Shown here piece after piece: positions 23,901 to 38,900 of a DNA stretch of 64,000 nt. Origin of the DNA: Siphonodentalium dalli. Taxonomy: Eukaryota; Mollusca; Scaphopoda; Gadilida; Siphonodentaliidae. The translations under genes and the position numbers were made by a program. The notes below the pieces were generated by a model. It had not been told where the DNA came from. It saw only the letters and a list, made by a program, of their open reading frames with translations, and searched no databases. Numbering within the stretch: the first letter of the stretch is position 1; each line of letters starts with the position of its first letter. Location of the stretch: NCBI GenBank assembly GCA_032622095.1, contig CP136064.1, forward strand, positions 260,999,863 through 261,063,862. The letters run 5' to 3'.

Positions 23901-26900
23901 CATCTTTATACCCAGGAAACTATATAAAACTTGTTATAGGAAGAGATAGACCATCTTTATACCCAGGAAACTATATAAAACTTGTTATAGGAAGAGATAG
24001 ACCATCTTTATACCCAGGAAACTTTATAAAACTTGTCATAGGAAGAGATAGACCATATTTATGCCCAGGAAACTATATAAAACTTGTTATAGGAAGAGAT
24101 AGACCATCTTTATACCCAGGAAACTATATAAAACTTGTTATAGGAAGAGATAGACCATCTTTATACCCAGGAAACTATATAAAACTTGTTATAGGAAGAG
24201 ATAGACCATCTTTATACCCAGGAAACTTTATAAAACTTGTTATAGGAAGAGATAGACCATCTTTATACCCAGGAAACTTTATAAAACTTGTTATAGGAAG
24301 AGATAGACCATCATTAATTTAAACCAGATTTCAGTTTAGTATATGCTAAGCTATCAAATAATAGTATTTTTGCATTAAATAAAAACCGTTATCCGTCTAG
24401 TGAGATATCGATATCTCAATCGTATCCATCAATGCTAAAATTAAAAGTGATTCGGTACTAGATGAGTTATCATCACTTCGACATTGAGTGTTCAGGTTAA
24501 AAAATTGTAATATGTGATACTTAAATTTTTTGTTAAACATACTATGATGTTAGTCACTTTATCCCTCAACCAATCAGTCTCTGAAAAATGGAACTATTTT
24601 TATATGCACAAGCTCATTACCATGGCTGTGCTTGGGTATACAAATTTGCACATTTTACTCTTCTTTTGAGTTGAGCCACGGGCCAACTGAGTGGAGTATA
24701 TAATAAACAGAACATCTACACTTTTTGGTTGGATATGTTAATTATCTCATTCGTGATGACAAAAAAAATGAATTTCCACTCGTGGAAATAAAAAAAATTG
24801 TTTTTATCAATCATGAGATAATTCCCATATCAAACCAAAAAGTGTAGATATCCTCTATATTTTATTTCAATAATGCCTAAAATTAAATAGCCCATAGTGG
24901 GGTATAACAAATCAAACAGGTATGAATGACAGAGTTAAAATAAGAATGTTACCTTGTTTGTCGTGACTGGGGATTTTGACCCGCGATATTGTCTATTCCT
25001 CTGCGATGACCACGATTGCTATTCCCAGATACTCTGTTATCAATATTTGAACGTCTGTCGGAATCAAAATTGTCCCGATATTCCGTTAAGACAGAGGATG
25101 GCATCGCTTGATGCCGTCTTGACCTGCTTTCAGACGACGTCTCAGGGACAGTTCTCCTCTGATTGTTTTCAGACAGGTCGTTATACTGGCTATTTGCTGG
25201 CACATTCCTCCGTTGATTGTTCAACCCTGTGTTCCGAACTTTAGGTCTTGTTACAGCCGATGGTGGTTCTCTGGATGATTTATTTGCATCACATACGCTC
25301 TGAAAGATATAGTGATTTTGTTAACCCCTTTCATCACAGGAGCTGCGCTGGGGAAGCATAAATACCCTGTGCCAGTGTATTATCTTTTATATGCCAGTCT
25401 CCCATAGGAAGCCGCACATACATAAGAGAATGTACTGGCTTACAAGAGCAAGGTAAATATTGTTAGGCCAATGTATTCTCTTATATATGCATATATAAGA
25501 GAATGTATTGGCACAGGGTTTTCACAAAATTTCAGTAAGCTTTTATGGGTCACTCGCATTTATATAAGAGAATGCACTAGAACAGGATATGTAATGCTGC
25601 ACCACAACAGCATCTCTATGAAACCAATAACATTTATAATAACCTCAGACCATCTGTAGAGTGATGTTCTTGTCTACTGTTAAACAGCATGTGATGTGTA
25701 TTGTTGAAACTTTTTGTTAAATTAGATACCATAGTTGTCTTTATCTGCACATTGGCATAAGAGACATAAAAAAATAATATAGCCATATTAATAGCTAAGT
25801 AGTCCAAAGGCATGGGATGGATTTGGTGAATTGGGTTTAATGTCGCTCCAAACAAATTTACCAGTACATAACACAATATTTTGGACCGATTTAAACCAAA
25901 TTTTGTGTGCTGACTCAGGGTACCCTTGGCGGAGTTATAATGGTGTTAGTTTTTCAAATTTTGTTAACTTTAAATTGTTTTTTTTTCTTAATTATTTAAA
26001 AAAATATTTTTTTTATTTTTTATTTTTTTAAGAGTGCAATTTTTTTTAGAAAAAGGGCTATAACTCAGTTAACCCATATTTGAACTCGATCTGTATTTTG
26101 GGCTGAGAAATTCATAGACAAAATTTGGTTCCGATGAGACAGAAAATGTTTGAGTTATCGCACCATGCGTAAAGTGTCTATGGACAGACAGACAGACGGA
26201 CTAACGACGAGTGGTCAATCCGGACACCGACACTATGTTTACAATACTATGGTATGGGTAAACATAAAAATTGGTGGAATTTACATACAACTCTATTAAT
26301 TGCTGGTGTCAGTTAGAATGACCACTTGAAACCAAAGGTAGTAAGCATGTTTCAGATATAGGAACACTACCAGTTTGTATGACAAATTTGTTTATATGTA
26401 GAGGCAAAAAAATTAATAGGATTACCCCTGGGACAGTTCAACTTTCTGCCTCTTGATAATGATTAATTTCAACATGGTTGCAATGTTATGGCTTCAACTT
26501 AAAAGTGTAGGCAACTCCGATACTGAACCAGTGAGGGACTGAAACCCTACAACAATTAGATGTACCTGATTGGAGAATGGAAAAAAACCTGAACTAAGAT
26601 GTAAAGATCAGGCGAACATAGACTCATATTGATCCATCATCAATATTCGTCTGAAGTAGAACAAGATTAGGCTCAAAGCTACCTTCCTAAAGCAGTATTT
26701 CTGGGGAAGTATTTGTATATAAAAATATGAAGGTAATTCTAAAACAATAACGCAGTATACTGTATTACCATTTCCACATGTATGTTCAGTAGCTAAAGGC
26801 AACTTTTAATAAAAAGAAACCAGATCAAATCTCACATTAACAATGTAATTTGGAAATGAATTTTATTTAAGTCGCAAGGCCATTGTCTGCCATACGCCAT

Positions 26901-29900
26901 GTCAAATTGATGTTGTACACAAGGCACCAAATACATAGAACCACATAGCGTGCAAATTATTGCAGTGTGCTGTTATAATGAGCCATCAGATATAATATTA
27001 GAATAAAAATTTACTTACTAGTACCAGTATATAAAAATGACCAATTTCGCAAGTTGCCATAGGATACATATTATGTTTATGACTGAACTAAAATTGACTA
27101 TACTGGTAAAACAGAACAAAACAATGAAATTAGCCTCAACCACAATCATTGTTGAGCAGTAATATGGGGTTTTGCCTTACAAATATTCACACAAACTGCA
27201 ACTATACTGTGACTTCGGTGTACCGATCAAAAACAAAATCGGCAGTGACTGTATTGAATTCGTACAGATTATAATCTGTATAAGAAATATATGCCCAGCA
27301 ATATAGAGCAGTATGTTGGATGTCATATAAACGGGGTCTACCATTACTTTGTAGATTTTTTGGTTGTTTATTACCTGATGTTGAATAAGGATGTCCTCTG
27401 GATAGGTTTCCTGACAGAATTCACAAGGCAGACAGACATCACTATCATCTGTGAAAGATCTGAAAATTTATTGAATAAGCTATAAAAATTTATTTTATTT
27501 TATAAATATTTTTGTAGGGATTTTATTGAGGAAAAGAACAGAATTAAGAATTTACGAAGATTGCATCATAAGAAAGGATTGAATATAGCCTCTTGGGTTT
27601 AAGTATGGTTTGAATATAGCCTCTGGGATTAAAGCTTAGCATATCAGGGGCCAATTTTACTGGGTCGAAATAAAAAATACCTTCTGCAAGTTACTTGAAT
27701 GTAGTTATTAACCATGTCCAAAGTTAATATACAGAATAATAAGGCATATTATAATATTTCAATTCAGCAAGAGACATGGAATTACTACCTACTAATATTG
27801 ATTATTCATTCCAGATATACACAGAACGACACGATGTGTAAATGGGTTTGTCGATACGGCACGAGTGATGTCGCGGAAGGATAGAACGAGAGGCGCTTGC
27901 GACAGCACGAGTGCCGTATCGACAAACCCATTTACACATCGTGTCGTTCTGTGTTTATTACACGCTTCGCGTCCTAGAATCCGTGCATTAAAAATACATG
28001 ATTAGAATGTTTATTTAGGCTCATACAGGGCGTGTTTGTCATGTGTGATGATTCTTTTATTTAAATAGTTCCAGTTTCATGGTTGAGGCGAACGTCATGT
28101 ACGTCATTTTACGTCAACGAGATGTGTATGGAACGTACGTTCCATACGGATTTGTGAATATGGAACAGCAATAACACTGTACTTCTAGGAACAAGCGTGT
28201 AATAAATAACAGAAATAAGCTATATAAAGCTGCAAAATCTTGCAGAATAGACCCAGAAAAGGAGTTGTCATTCATTAATTATTTTTACGTTAAATTTAGA
28301 AGAGAGAAACTTTTTGATGAAAAATTAAACCATGCAGAGATCAAAATTGGGGTATTTATATTTAGCAGGTTTCTGAAACCATATAGGTATAGTATAATTT
28401 GACCAAAGAAACTGATTATAGGACAACAAATTCTTTAAAGGTCAAATTCTACTATATACGATGATTCACAGGGTATTTAATTCCTAATTGACAGATACAA
28501 ATCACAGCTATCTTAGGCTGTAAACAATAAACACATGCTTTCTCAGGCAATTACCTAAGGGAAATTGGATGAGGGAGGGAGGAATTTTTTTTCTTTTTTT
28601 TCTTCCGAATTCTATAAATTAATGGATGTACAGCAGACCTGTTAAGTTTTGAAAATGGCCATCCAGGAGATTTTTGCAGGAGGGCAAACCTCCAATTTGC
28701 GACCGCATTTCCTGTTCACCGACTGGTTTATTCTATATATCATCTTCAATGGGCGATCACCTGTTAAACACGACTGCGACCACCTAATTTTTAGTTCAAA
28801 ACACAAATTCCACCTGTGTTGAGAGACCACCACCATTTATTAAAGAGAAAGAATCAGACACTTCGTTTTAAAATAAGTTAAAATACTCAGAATTCCACTG
28901 GATACGGCTAGATTTGCGCGAAACCGAAAGTACAAAATCGGAATAACTATAAAATTGACTCTTTTTACAGTTTAACCCCCAAAAGAAATGGACACATTCC
29001 ACCATTTATTAGCAGAAACTTCATTTAAAATAAGTAACAAGAGCTACGCTGGGCGTGCAATATACGCCCTCTCTTGGGCCGTGGAAACTGGTAAAAAAGG
29101 GGCATAACTCTGCCAAAAATGGTCGGACGGAACTCAAATTTGAACTTGACCTGTGTTTTGGTGGGAGAAAGTAATATACTAAATTATCATTGAATCCGAT
29201 AAGCTCTAGTAAAGTTATCATCCGGACAACAAATTTCAGGGATTTTCTAAGTCAAATTACGTCAAATAAGGGGCATAACTCCGGTGAAAATTGGCGGACG
29301 GAACCCAAATTTGAACTTGAGCTGTCTTTTCTCTTAATAAACCCACATACCAAATTTGATTGAAATCGGTTAACTCTAACTAAAGTTATCATCCGGACAA
29401 CAAATTTCATATATATATTTTCTAAGTCAAATTACGTCAAAAAAGGGGCCATAACTAGAGATGGGCGGTTTTGATTTTTTACGTTCGGTTTCGGTTTTTC
29501 TGGGAGAAAAAACCTCGGTTTCGGTTCGTTTTTTTTTTTTTTTTTAACAAAATAGTGAAATTATACTGAAATACATACAATTTGAGTATATACTTTCAAA
29601 GTAATCACCGTAATTAGAGTCAATAATGTCCCGATAACGTTGAATATTTGAGGAAGGAACTGCGATCACAGGTAAACAACGGGACAAAATGCCGACGCAA
29701 ACTGAATCCAACGCGATAAGATGATACAATTCGGTATTTAAAAAAATAAACACCCCTTCTTCACTTGTTTATCCCTTTCTGACATGTTTAAAACATATTT
29801 ATCATATTATATGCATTAGTATCTGAGAATTCAACCGCAAGCAGCAGCAAATTCACAAACAGTGGGTGTCCTTGACCTGACTGTGTAACAATTCTTGACA

Positions 29901-32900
29901 CGTGCATGATTGACCCACGTTCAATGACTGCGGTGATCGCTTTGATGTCTGTGTTGCGACATAGTTTACAATATGCACATGGCTGCAAACTTCTACCAGA
30001 TTACGTCACATCAGAATGTCCAGATGATCAAAGTGTTCATACCATTTACTTGGTTTAGTTTTCGAGTTAGCAGACGCTTCCATTTTTTTGGTTGGCGATT
30101 AATCACCTTATTTGGACTTATGTTCGGCATTCATATAGTTAGCCGGACTCTGGCTTAAGCGACGTTTTTATGACATATTAAGCAGCGACATTTTTTGGAG
30201 TCGTCTCCAGTTAGATGCGTAAAATAACTCCAAACAGGGCTTTTTGTTGAACCCTGTTCGTTATTTTGTTCGGCCATGTTTTGAAATAGAACAAAAACAG
30301 TCGCCTACGATATTATAACAACACATATCTGAGACGAAATGGACACATTCCGATATAATATTGATCAGAGAGGCCGATAATTTGATAACAATATCAACTA
30401 ATAAGTACCTGGGGAGGTATAATAAGTCGATTTAAGTGAAAAATAAACATATTAAAAAAAAACGTAATGTCGGTTTGAGCAGAATCACGTCGGTCGGTTT
30501 TCGGTTTATTGTTAAAAACCGAAACCGAGTTGTTTTCTCGGTTAACCGCCCATCACTAGCCATAACTCTCGCAAAAATTATCGGATTAAAACGAAATTCG
30601 GACTTGAGCTGTATTTCGATAAAAAAAAACGGGTTTTGCGTATAAACATTCCAAAATCGAGTTATCATCCGGAAACCAAAAAACATAAGAAAAACTGAAT
30701 TTTCTGAGTCGAAAAGGGGCATAACTCTGCCACAAATGGTCAGACAGAACCCAAGTTCGAACTTGACCTGTGTTTTGGTGGGAGAAAGTAATATACCAAA
30801 TTTGGATTCATTCCGATAAACTATACTAAAGTTATCATCCGGACAAAAAATTTCAAGGATTTTCTAAGTCAAAAAACGTCAAATAAGGGGCATAACTCCG
30901 GTGAAAATTGGCGGGCGGAACCCAAATTCGAACTTGAACTTACTTTTCGGCTAATAAACCCACATACCAAATTTTATTAAATTTGGTTCACTCTAACTAA
31001 AGTTATCATCCGGACAACAGGTTAACGGACGCCCGCCCGGACGGACGGACAGACCAATACTATAATACGGCCTTTTTTTCAAAAGGGCGTATAAAAACGA
31101 ACCAGAGTTACATAGGTTACAACCGGACATGCGTGAAAGCAAAAGTACAAAATGGACCCGTCTTACAGTTTTACCCACAAACGAAATTGACACATTCCAT
31201 TCGCATGCTTTGTTACTTAGCGGTTATTTGACAGCTGTGATTATGTGTCAGTCAGGAGACCATTAACAAATAAGTCTATTGAAATAATGTAGATGCACGA
31301 TTCCATGTTTGTCTCAGAACAATTAATTAATATATTGAGGGATGCCCAAACTGTGAAAAAGGGATTAGAGGCTGATGCGTTACTCATTTTATCTGTTGAC
31401 ATGCATGGCCCTACTAATTAACCATGGAGAAATTGGTGGTCATCCGTATTTTTAGATGTTTTTGCTATGGCAATCTGGGAGTCTCACGGACAATCCGTGA
31501 AACTTAACTCTCTGACGTACAGGTAATTTTATGGTAAATTATCCTACAATTTGCCGAGCAATGTATTCATTCTATCCTCCAATGCCTTTAACGACTACGC
31601 GTTCAACAAAATCCTATCCAAATTTCTAATTTGTGGATAAATTGAAGAATGAGTTTTGAATTCTTGGAAAGTTCTGGATGAAATTGCAAATAATATGTTT
31701 TGATGAGGCTCTCTTTTGGGACGAGAGAGGTGTCTGAGAACACAGTATATTATTTATTTAGCCTTATATTTAACCAACCTACCTGTAGTTTGGTACTATA
31801 TCACTGAGGGGTGAGATCGGTAGGTTGATCTCGTTTCTCTCTATAGGAAAATCATTGAGACGTCCTCTCAGACTACTTGTCATCATGTTCGTCTGATTGT
31901 TGAGATCTGGTTCTGGAAGGAACTGGTTGCTCTGGCAGGAATCCTGCAGAAAGGACAGAATAGAGACAATAATTAACTTTCAGTTAGTACTCTTATGATT
32001 TTTCTTCCTCAGTGAGATGCGGAGGATTATAATTAACTTTCAGTTAGTACCCTATGATTTTCTCCATCAGTAAGATGCAGTTAATACTCTATAATTTTTC
32101 TCCTTGAGTAAGATGCAGTTAATAATCTTTAATTTTACTCCTTGAGTGAGATGCAAAGGATTATTTTCTCATGGTTAGGCCTCAGGGCCCCGCCAATATT
32201 CAAGATTATATTCATGTCGATATTGGACAGTGGTTTCAAATACAGTAATGCCCTAATTAATCGACTCCATAACCACAGCAGAATTATGGGTAATCTTTAA
32301 TACAGGTGTCGATCGGGTTTCCCTTTGAACTGTCTGTATTTTTTGTTTTGCCAAATAATTTTTTTTTTTGCCATTGGAAAATTTGACAAGTGGCAGCACG
32401 ATGCTATAGGAAGCAATGATGGGGAGGAAATTTTACTTTTATTTGTGAGAATAAGGACTTTTAAGTTGCGATTTGACAGGTTTTGTATTATTGTATAATT
32501 TATCTGTAATAGATATATTGCTCTTCGATATTGCCTTTTTTCCAATATTGAACTTATCAGCCAAGCTGTAAGGCAGAATTCAGTCCCCTCACTAGACTGG
32601 TCTGACCACTGCTATCACATATATTTTCATAATTAAATCTAACATTTAAGTGCTTTGTCAGTTGAAATTATTTCTGGCTTGATGTAGCCAATTTTCAAAT
32701 GAATATGGACAGTTCAGTTTCTCAGAATAATGCAGAAGTCTTAAATAAAAAATGAATGATTTCCTCAAATTCTGTGTATGTGATGGCAGTGATAAGGCTA
32801 GCATAGCAGGGGACTGAACTCTACCCTGCAGTCTGCTTTTCAGCTACAGTCAGAATCTCTATTATCTGCATGGATGGACAGAAAACAAATATTTCCAGAT

Positions 32901-35900
32901 AGACAATGCAGGATAAATCTAAAGCAAAAAAGTTAACAATATCATTGGACCATTGGAAAGCTAACAAACCTTCATACCATTTCATTGAGATCCGATCATC
33001 TGTGAGTGAGATATATGACAGTACAAATTGATGGACAGACAATGTCAGTTCACTGTACCTCCAATTTGTTTTTCAAAATGTATGTGGGGGTATAAAAATA
33101 GTATACCTGATGGCCAACAAGTGAGTCAGCTGAGAATGTCTCACCACAAAACTCGCAAGGAAGCTGGTCGTCTGCAATAAAAACACGCAATAATATTCCT
33201 ATTGTCGCTTTTGAAAAATAATTTGATCCATATGCTAAAATGGTAAACAGAAAATTATTGAAGGATCTGCAAATTTAATTGATATAACGGTCAGGAAAAT
33301 GAATCGCTCAGACAGGGTCAAGTTCTTGCAAGGGTATCTATCATGAAATATGACCACCATGAATATTGCATCGATGAAGGTGAAACTAATGACGTTGAAA
33401 TTTGCAACAATAACAATTTGTTGGCTTTAACTCAGCATAGGAAAGAAAATGTCATTGTTAATCCTTTCTATGCTGAATGGATTCTCCTAACCAGTTATAA
33501 TTGTATACTAGATCATGCCATGAATCTCTGCTCTGTCTAACGCCCGTAGAGTTCATATTCCACCAGTACAAAACCTTGGAACTTTTTGAAGTTTTGACAG
33601 GGAACCTTATAAAGTCGAAAAAATAACACTTCACTATATGTGAAGGTCCCCACTCGAAATTGCATGCTTTTCTGTGAGTTTTGAGAGCTGATATCGCAAT
33701 AAGCATTCAATTAATTACCCAGGAAAAATTCCATATTTGTAAGAAACGCAAAGAAAAATCGGTCACAAAGTCACTTAAATCATGAAATTTCGAGTTGGGA
33801 TCTTCACCTACAGTGAAGTAAATTATTAAGAAACAGATAATAACAAGGAAATATATTCCCCCATGTTATGTTTTCGATTTTATAAGCTTCCCTGTCAAAA
33901 CTTTAAAAAGTTCCCAGGTTTCGTAATGGTGGAATATGATCTCTACAGGCGTTAGCCATAGTAGAAATTCATGGCATGATCTAAATTGTATACATTTGGA
34001 GGGGTGTTCAGGAGAAATGAGCAGACGACAGACAGTTAAAATATAATAGAAGTTCAGAAGGATTCATATTCATTGAAGGGAAATGTTTAGATAACTTATT
34101 ATCTGAACATTTCTTAACCCTTTACCCAACAAACCGGCCAAAACCGGCCAAATAAAGCTTCAACAGCCTAAAATATCTTCGGTCTGTCTCAATAGAACCA
34201 TACAAATATGGATATCATTGGAACCGGCTCCTTGACCACATTGTGATAGTTACAGTTATGCCCTGTGCCAATGCATTCTCTTATATATGCGAGTCGACCA
34301 TAGGTCGCCTCGCATATATAAGAGAATGCATTGGCCTAAAAAAACTTTTTAACATTTTTTCTTACATTCTTTAACAATTTTAGAATTTTTAATGTGTTAA
34401 GCCAATGCATTCTCTTATATATGCGAGGCGACCTATGGTCGACTCGCATATATAAGAGAATGCATTGGCACAGGGCCCTTCTGTTGGGTAAAGGGTTAAG
34501 GGAACTACTTGTCCACGAGTATTTAGTATAGTAAGGGTTAAAGATGTATATATCAAATACATGTAGCAATCAACTTAGGCAACCTTTGTTCAAGTTATCT
34601 AACATGCATACAAATCCTACAGTAATGCCCTAAGTAATCGACTCCTTAACCACAGCAGAATTAGGGTAACTTTTCAAGATTTAGTCCGAAATATGGCTTG
34701 TTGCCATTCATCGGAAAGCTCTCGTAACAGCACCAGAACAACTTCCTGTTAACCACGTCTAGAGAAACAATGTCCCAATTGACCCAATTACGTGACTCCT
34801 GGCAGCGCTGTTAACATCAGATAGTGTGTCTGTCATTTGCAGAATGAGGTCCCCAGAGGGTAAATTTAGTGACGCTATCCCGCATAGTGGGCTAGCATCA
34901 CTAAATTCACCCTCTGGGGACCTCATTCTGCTTAGGCCCTCAACTGCTAAGGCAGACCTAGGATCAGATTGAAGTTCCCCAGTTGAAGTTGGTGATGTTC
35001 ACCCATCGGGCACCTCAATTATGAATTTTATCTTCTGCAAATTAGGGGATATAGAAACTTCCTAGAAGGGAAATGTAACTAAAACAATCTTAATTTGATA
35101 CCATAGATACTTCCCAGAAGAAGAAGCCTAAGCAGAATGAGGTCTCCAGAGGGTGAATTTGGTGATGCTAGCCCGCTGTGCGGGATAGCATCACTAAATT
35201 CACCCCCTGGGGACCTCATTCTGCAAATGACAGACACGCTATTTGCAGGCTTGGTTAACATATTTTATGCACGTTGTCAATGACGCCGTGCTCCATTAAA
35301 AATTTGTGCATGCTTCAACCACTGATGTTGGTGAATCGAGAAATAATGTTAGCAGCTCTCGGCCAAACAGAATGCCTGTTTCAGCGACAAAAATTTGATT
35401 ATAATTCAATCACCCAAGCAGAGTGTTCCACATCACTTAACCCTTTGGAGAGTATCTATAACGTAATATACATGACGTCATGCGTGAGTTTAATGGCAAT
35501 ATCATAGCAATAATTATTAACAAATTCGGGTCAAAAGGTACAATAATTAATTATAATTTAAGTGTATTTTCTGTTTACGTGCGCTATCATAATCTATTGC
35601 ACTTATACATTGGGACATTATATTAATCAAAATATCTCCTATACAAATCATTTATAAATCAGATGATTTATATGTCTACATAAAAATGACATTTCCTGAA
35701 ACGACATATATGTCGTTCCACTCGTGAACCGTACGGTGACATATATGTCGTTCTACTCGCAACGGGTTAACCCTTTCATTGCCAGGGGCCGATCTCATCG
35801 GCCCTAAATTACGGTCTGTAAAATCAGGCCCTAAAAATTAAAAAAAAAAAATGTTTTTTTGGGTATGCTTAAGCATGCTATAGCGAATTTAAAAACAAAC

Positions 35901-38900
35901 TGGTTAAAACCTTAGGGGCATGTTATAACTCAAAACTATCACCAAGTATTCATAGTAATAATTTTGATGCCCATGAAAAATGTAAGATTCTATGGCACTA
36001 AACCTACAAACTAAGTCTGTTAAAGAATATAAGAAAAAATTATTAAAATTGTAAAAAATAATAACAAATGATGAAAAATTGTTAGGCCAATGCATTCTCT
36101 TATATATGCGAGGCGACCTATGGTCGACTCGCATATATAAGAGAATGCATTGGCACAGGGTATATGTGTTGATACAAAAAATCGGACCTGGCACTGAAAG
36201 GTTTAAAGCCCTTTGTGCTCTAATGTAGTAGATTCACCAGGACTTTTAGTAATACTTTATTACTTACCAGAGGTTTTGTTCGTATTACTTGTCTGTATGT
36301 TATCAGGAGGCCGACCACCTCCTGTATCTTTCTCCAAACTCCGGATGATGTCCTCGAGGTCATCATCATCGCTGTTCAGGTCGTATGCAAGGTGCATTGC
36401 CAACAGTCTGTCAGTATCATCCCCACCTTCAGTACCAGTGGTGAATTGACTTATATCGCTACCAATTTCTGTAAATGTACATTTAATGTATTAAATGTAT
36501 GGCTTCAGGCCGGGGAATATGGTGCCAGACATTTACAGAATGAAGTCCCCTGAGGGTGAATTTAGTGAAGCTACACTGCACAGCAGGATAGCATCACTAA
36601 ATTCCCTTTATTATCAAATTAACTAGTTTTTTATTTTCTTTAGAAACTTCTCCACAAAGTTTCTTTTTCAGTTTAGTTTCTCTATATACCAAAATTAACA
36701 TGAGTCTTGGTCTCCCATAGTAGATGAGGTCATGCAGAATGAGGTCCCCAGATAATTAATTTGGTGATGCTAGCACCAGAGTCCGCGCTGGACCGAAATT
36801 TACTTTTGCCAAATAATTTGCCAAATGAAAATATTTTTTGCCAAATTATATCAGCATTTGCCAAATCCTTGATGGTATCATTTTCTGCAACCTTAATTAT
36901 TATGTTTCGACACTCGCGGTTTGAACAACTTTTGATATCGATAGAAATGAAAGTGTCAATGACACTGTAGCTCAACTTAGGTAGGGGAATAATTTAACGG
37001 TTGACAGTAAATGGAGGAATAGGAAAGGTGCTAATTGAAATGTCTAACATGCGCCAAAGGATTTAGTGATGCAAAGAGTAAAATACAAGATGGCTGCTGG
37101 TGGCCATTTTTTTTGGCCAATTGACCCCAAAAGAACTCGTTCCCATCTACGTATAATTGTTAACATCCATGACAAATTTTATGAAGATCTGATCAAAGCT
37201 ACGACATACAAATTTCATGATGATCAGACGAACAGTACGACCTGTAGACCGCGCCAATGGATTGAATTTTAAAATCCAAGATGGCCGCTGGCAGCCATGT
37301 TTTTTGGCCGAATGACCCCACAATGATTCGTTCCCATCTACATGTCAATGTCAACATTCATGACAAATTTAATAAATATCAGACCAAAGGTATGACCTGT
37401 AGCCCACGCCAAAGGATTTAGTCATGCAAAAAGTAAAATGCTGGTGGCAATGTTTTTTGACCGAATGACCCCAAAACGACTCGTTCCCATCTACATGTCA
37501 TTGTTATAATTAATGACAAATTTCATGACCATTTGACCAAAGCTACAACCTGTAGCCTGCACCAAAGGATTTAGTCATGCAAAGAGTAAAATCCAAGATG
37601 GCTGCTGGCGGCCATGTTTTTTTACCAAATGACCCCATAACGACTCGATCCCATCTACATGTCATTGTTATCATTCATGACAAATTTCATGATGATCAGA
37701 CGAACAGTACGACCTGTAGCCCGCGCCAATGGATTGAATTTTGAAATCCAAGATGGCCGCCAGCAGCCATGTTTTTTGGCCGAATGACCCGACAATGATT
37801 CGTTCCCATCTACATGTCAATGTCAACGTTCATGACAAATTTTATAAAGATTAGACCAAAGGCAACCTATAGCCCGCGCCAAAGGATTTAGTCATGCAAA
37901 GAGTAAAATCCAAGATGGCGGCCATGTTTTTTGGCCGAACGACTCCAAAATCACTCGTTCCCATCTATATGTCAGTGTTAACATCCATGACAAATTTCAT
38001 AAACTTCCGACCAACACAACGACCTGTAGCCCGCGCCAAAGGATTTAGTCATGCAAAGAGTAAAATCCAAGATGGCTGCTGGCAGCCATGTTTTTTGGCC
38101 GAACGACCCCAAAATCACTCGTTCCCATCTACATGTCATTATTAACATCAATGACAAATTTCATGATGATCAGACGAACAGTACGACCTGTAGCCCGCGC
38201 CAATGGATTGAATCTTGAAATCCAAGATGGCTGCCAGCGGCCATGTTTTTTGGCCGAATGACCCCAAAATGACTCGTTCCCATCTACATGTCAATGTCAA
38301 CATTCATGACAAATTTCATAAAGATCAGACCAAAGGTACGACCTGTAGCCCGGGCCAAAGGATTTAGTCATGCAAAGAGTAAAATCCAAGATGGCTGCTG
38401 GCGGCCATGTTTTTCGGCCGAACAACTCCAAAATCACTCGTTCCCATCTACATGTCATTGTTAACATCCATGACAAATTTTATGATGTTCCGATCAAAGC
38501 TACGACCTGTAGCCCGCGCCAAAGGATTTAGTCATGCAAAGAGTAAAATCCAAGATGGCTGCTGGCGGCCATGTTTATTGGCCGAACGACCCCAAAATGA
38601 CTCGTTCCCATCTACATGTCAATATTAACATCCATGACAAATTTCATGATGATCAGACAAACAGTACGACCTGTAGCCCGCGCCAATGGATTGAATTTTG
38701 AAATCTAAGATGGCCGCCAGCGGCCATGTTTTTTGGCCGAATGACCCCACAATGATTCGTTCCCATCTACATGTCAATGTCAACATTCATGACAAATTTC
38801 ATAAAGATTAGACCAAAGGTACAACATGTAGCCCGCGCCAAAGGATTTAGTCATGCAAAGAGTAAAATCCAAGATGGCTGCTGGCGGCCATGTTTTTTGG

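Larger units (their letters stand above)
28634..31514. mobile_element. hAT-like element with nested insertions
   Basis: Left end CAGACCTGTTAAGTTT, right end AACTTAACTCTCTG, same family as 4331-5318. Flanks ATGTACAG (28626-28633) and ACGTACAG (31515-31522) differ at one base. The interior is split by the repeat at 29035-31096, which itself holds a hAT at 29456-30558. Confidence 0.75.
33458..34541. repeat. TTAA MITE split by two younger elements
   Basis: Left end TTAATCCTTTCTATGCTGAA and right end TAGTAAGGGTTAA of the 1208-1460 family, expanded by insertions at 33510-33982 and 34114-34499. Confidence 0.65.

Noticed and set aside
19619-24315. CRISPR-like array
   Set aside because: Repeats are contiguous without unique spacers, the units themselves vary, and the DNA is eukaryotic.
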